From positions 1 to 9,705 of the forward strand of contig JBEKFO010000130.1 of the NCBI GenBank assembly GCA_050013275.1: a stretch of DNA of 9,705 nt. The letters run 5' to 3'. Under the pieces are notes generated by a model. The model was not told the DNA's origin. It searched no databases and saw only the letters and a program-made list of their open reading frames with translations. Positions 9,107 to 9,705 of this stretch are shown here, piece by piece. Each line of letters starts with the position of its first letter. Within the stretch, counting starts at the first letter, position 1. The DNA comes from Roseiarcus sp050013275 (GTDB lineage: Bacteria; Pseudomonadota; Alphaproteobacteria; Rhizobiales; Beijerinckiaceae). A program made the position numbers and the translations under genes.

Positions 9107-9280
9107 GGGCGGACAATGCCGAGGCGGGGCTCCGCGCGCAAGGGGCTGGGCCGAGGCTAACAGCCGCGGCAAGATTTGCGGCTCTTGCGGCGCGCCGACC
9201 CGAATTTCGACGTTCGGCCGTCGCCGTCGGCAGACGCGAACGTCTGCGCCGATCGCAAGCCAACCGTGCGCCGAGCGCAA

Positions 9281-9309
9281 TTGAAAACGCCCGCAGGCTG
9301 GCGTATCGT
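9281..9309 (+). promoter_or_regulatory. Candidate sigma70-type promoter of pckA
   Basis: TTGAAA (9281-9286, five of six to TTGACA) is separated by exactly 17 bp from TATCGT (9304-9309, four of six to TATAAT). The surroundings are the most AT-rich part of the intergenic region. Transcription would start near 9316, giving a pckA leader of roughly 180 nt. TATAAA (9311-9316) and TATTAT (9321-9326) are alternative -10 elements but lack a -35 at the right distance. Confidence 0.5.
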
Positions 9310-9323
9310 TTATAAAGTCATAT

Positions 9324-9344
9324 TATTCCGCGTAGCGCGGAATA
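9324..9344. promoter_or_regulatory. Operator-like perfect palindrome upstream of pckA
   Basis: TATTCCGCG (9324-9332) and its exact complement CGCGGAATA (9336-9344) are separated by TAG. The dyad begins about 15 bp after the candidate -10, so a bound protein would block initiation or early elongation. The TTCCGC-N-GCGGAA pattern resembles operators of IclR-family regulators (from memory, not a search), but other dimeric repressors are possible. No regulator of that family is in the window. Confidence 0.55.
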
Positions 9345-9353
9345 TGGGCGGGC

Positions 9354-9396
9354 GCCGGGCGGTCGGCGGCGAAGACGATCGCCGCCGCCGCCCGGC
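9354..9396 (+). other. Large hairpin in the pckA 5' leader
   Basis: GCCGGGCGG (9354-9362) pairs with CCGCCCGGC (9388-9396), and CGGCGGCGA (9364-9372) pairs with TCGCCGCCG (9379-9387). This gives 18 base pairs with a single bulged T at 9363 and a six-base loop AGACGA. No T tract follows, so it is not a simple intrinsic terminator. It lies about 100 nt before the pckA start, inside the transcript predicted from the 9281-9309 promoter, and could protect the mRNA or act in regulation. Confidence 0.6.
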
Positions 9397-9498
9397 AGCG
9401 CGATTCAGCAACGACAACCGGTGGAACCGCGCTTGCGGAAAAGCGATGTTTGCGGCTATGGCTCGACGAAAAGCGGGGGCGGGGACGGAGGAGTCGTG

Positions 9499-9705
9499 GT
9501 GAAGCAGACGGGAATATTCGGCGCCGCCGACGGAGCGCATCGCTTTGGATTTCGCGACCTCACGGCGGTTCACTGGAACTTGACCGCGCCGCGGCTCTAC
9601 GCCGAAGCGCTGCTTCGCGACGAGGCGAGGATCGCCGAGGGCGGCGCTCTGGTCGCCGAAACCGGCGCGCACACCGGCCGCAGCCCCAACGACAAGTTCG
9701 TCGTT
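9499..9705 (+). CDS. pckA: Phosphoenolpyruvate carboxykinase (ATP), 5' part
   Basis: The first 69 codons run off the window edge. The enzyme converts oxaloacetate and ATP to PEP, CO2 and ADP, the committing step of gluconeogenesis from dicarboxylates. The visible segment has the family N-terminus: GFRDLTAVHWNLTAPRLYAEAL (about 18-39) followed by GALVAETGAHTGRSPNDKFVV (49-69), where TGRSP-DKF is the conserved substrate-binding region of ATP-type PEPCKs. Two tandem GTG codons occur at 9496 and 9499. The second is chosen because GGAGGAG (9487-9493) lies 5 nt before it and only 2 nt before the first. It is divergent from hrcA. The catalytic kinase motifs lie beyond the window, so intactness cannot be judged. 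Confidence 0.93.
   Translation, partial: MKQTGIFGAADGAHRFGFRDLTAVHWNLTAPRLYAEALLRDEARIAEGGALVAETGAHTGRSPNDKFVV

Larger units (their letters stand above)
9107..9498. other. 392-bp divergent intergenic region hrcA/pckA
   Basis: No convincing protein gene lies here. The hrcA-proximal half (9107-9280) is GC-rich and holds one small dyad, GCAGACG (9230-9236) and CGTCTGC (9241-9247) with loop CGAA, which would fall in the hrcA leader. The pckA-proximal half has an AT-rich promoter zone (9281-9330), an operator-like palindrome and a large hairpin, each listed separately. An 18-codon reading (ATG 9446, TGA 9500-9502) overlaps the pckA GTG start. I could not identify an hrcA promoter with both hexamers. 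Confidence 0.7.

Noticed and set aside
8048..9160. Long + strand open frame opposite hrcA
   Set aside because: Arg/Ala/His-rich antisense shadow; the whole span is accounted for by HrcA with its N- and C-terminal signatures.
9230..9247. GCAGACG/CGTCTGC dyad as a CIRCE or SOS operator
   Set aside because: It does not match the CIRCE TTAGCACTC-N9-GAGTGCTAA pattern or an alphaproteobacterial LexA box; a 7-bp dyad can arise by chance.
9107..9280. N-terminal extension of HrcA
   Set aside because: The added residues are Arg/Pro-rich and unlike HrcA N-termini; the ATG at 9106 gives the usual start shortly before the winged HTH.

Overview
The window looks like chromosomal DNA from a GC-rich alphaproteobacterium, probably of the order Hyphomicrobiales (Rhizobiales). 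The basis is the strong G/C bias at third codon positions, the alphaproteobacterial character of HrcA, PPDK and the ATP-type PEP carboxykinase start, and dispersed CCTTCTCCC/GGGAGAAGG palindromes of the kind common in that order. A methylotroph or methanotroph-like relative is possible, but nothing here proves it. I see no mobile element, tRNA, rRNA or CRISPR array, and every full-length gene appears intact.

Layout. Position 1-43 holds what may be the last codons of a + strand gene, followed by a palindromic repeat (61-89). An alpha/beta hydrolase (101-1006, -) is divergent from a small SnoaL/NTF2-like protein (1086-1505, +). The latter converges on, and overlaps by 20 bp, a two-gene minus-strand unit: a 2,3-diaminopropionate ammonia-lyase (2730-3941) whose stop overlaps the GTG start of an M20-family ureido/N-carbamoyl amidohydrolase (1486-2733). 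An Lrp/AsnC regulator (4044-4532, +) is divergent from that unit across 102 bp of relatively AT-rich DNA. A block of palindromes (4549-4640), part of which forms a good intrinsic terminator for ppdK, separates the two halves of the window.

The second half is a minus-strand series: hrcA (8018-9106), a six-TM HdeD-family membrane protein (7374-7952) and pyruvate phosphate dikinase ppdK (4656-7334). A 392-bp divergent region then leads to the 5' end of pckA (9499-9705 and beyond, +). That region carries a plausible sigma70 promoter, a perfect 9-3-9 palindrome just downstream of it, and a very strong hairpin in the pckA leader.

How the genes may work together. The ammonia-lyase and amidohydrolase form a small catabolic module: hydrolysis of a ureido or N-acyl group could release 2,3-diaminopropionate, which the lyase splits to pyruvate and ammonia under control of the Lrp-type regulator. 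PPDK (pyruvate to PEP) and PckA (oxaloacetate to PEP) both feed PEP for gluconeogenesis. The heat-shock repressor gene hrcA lies between these two PEP genes rather than beside grpE or dnaJ. Most of the window is ordinary housekeeping. The parts most worth a second look are the ureido-diaminopropionate module and the pckA control region.
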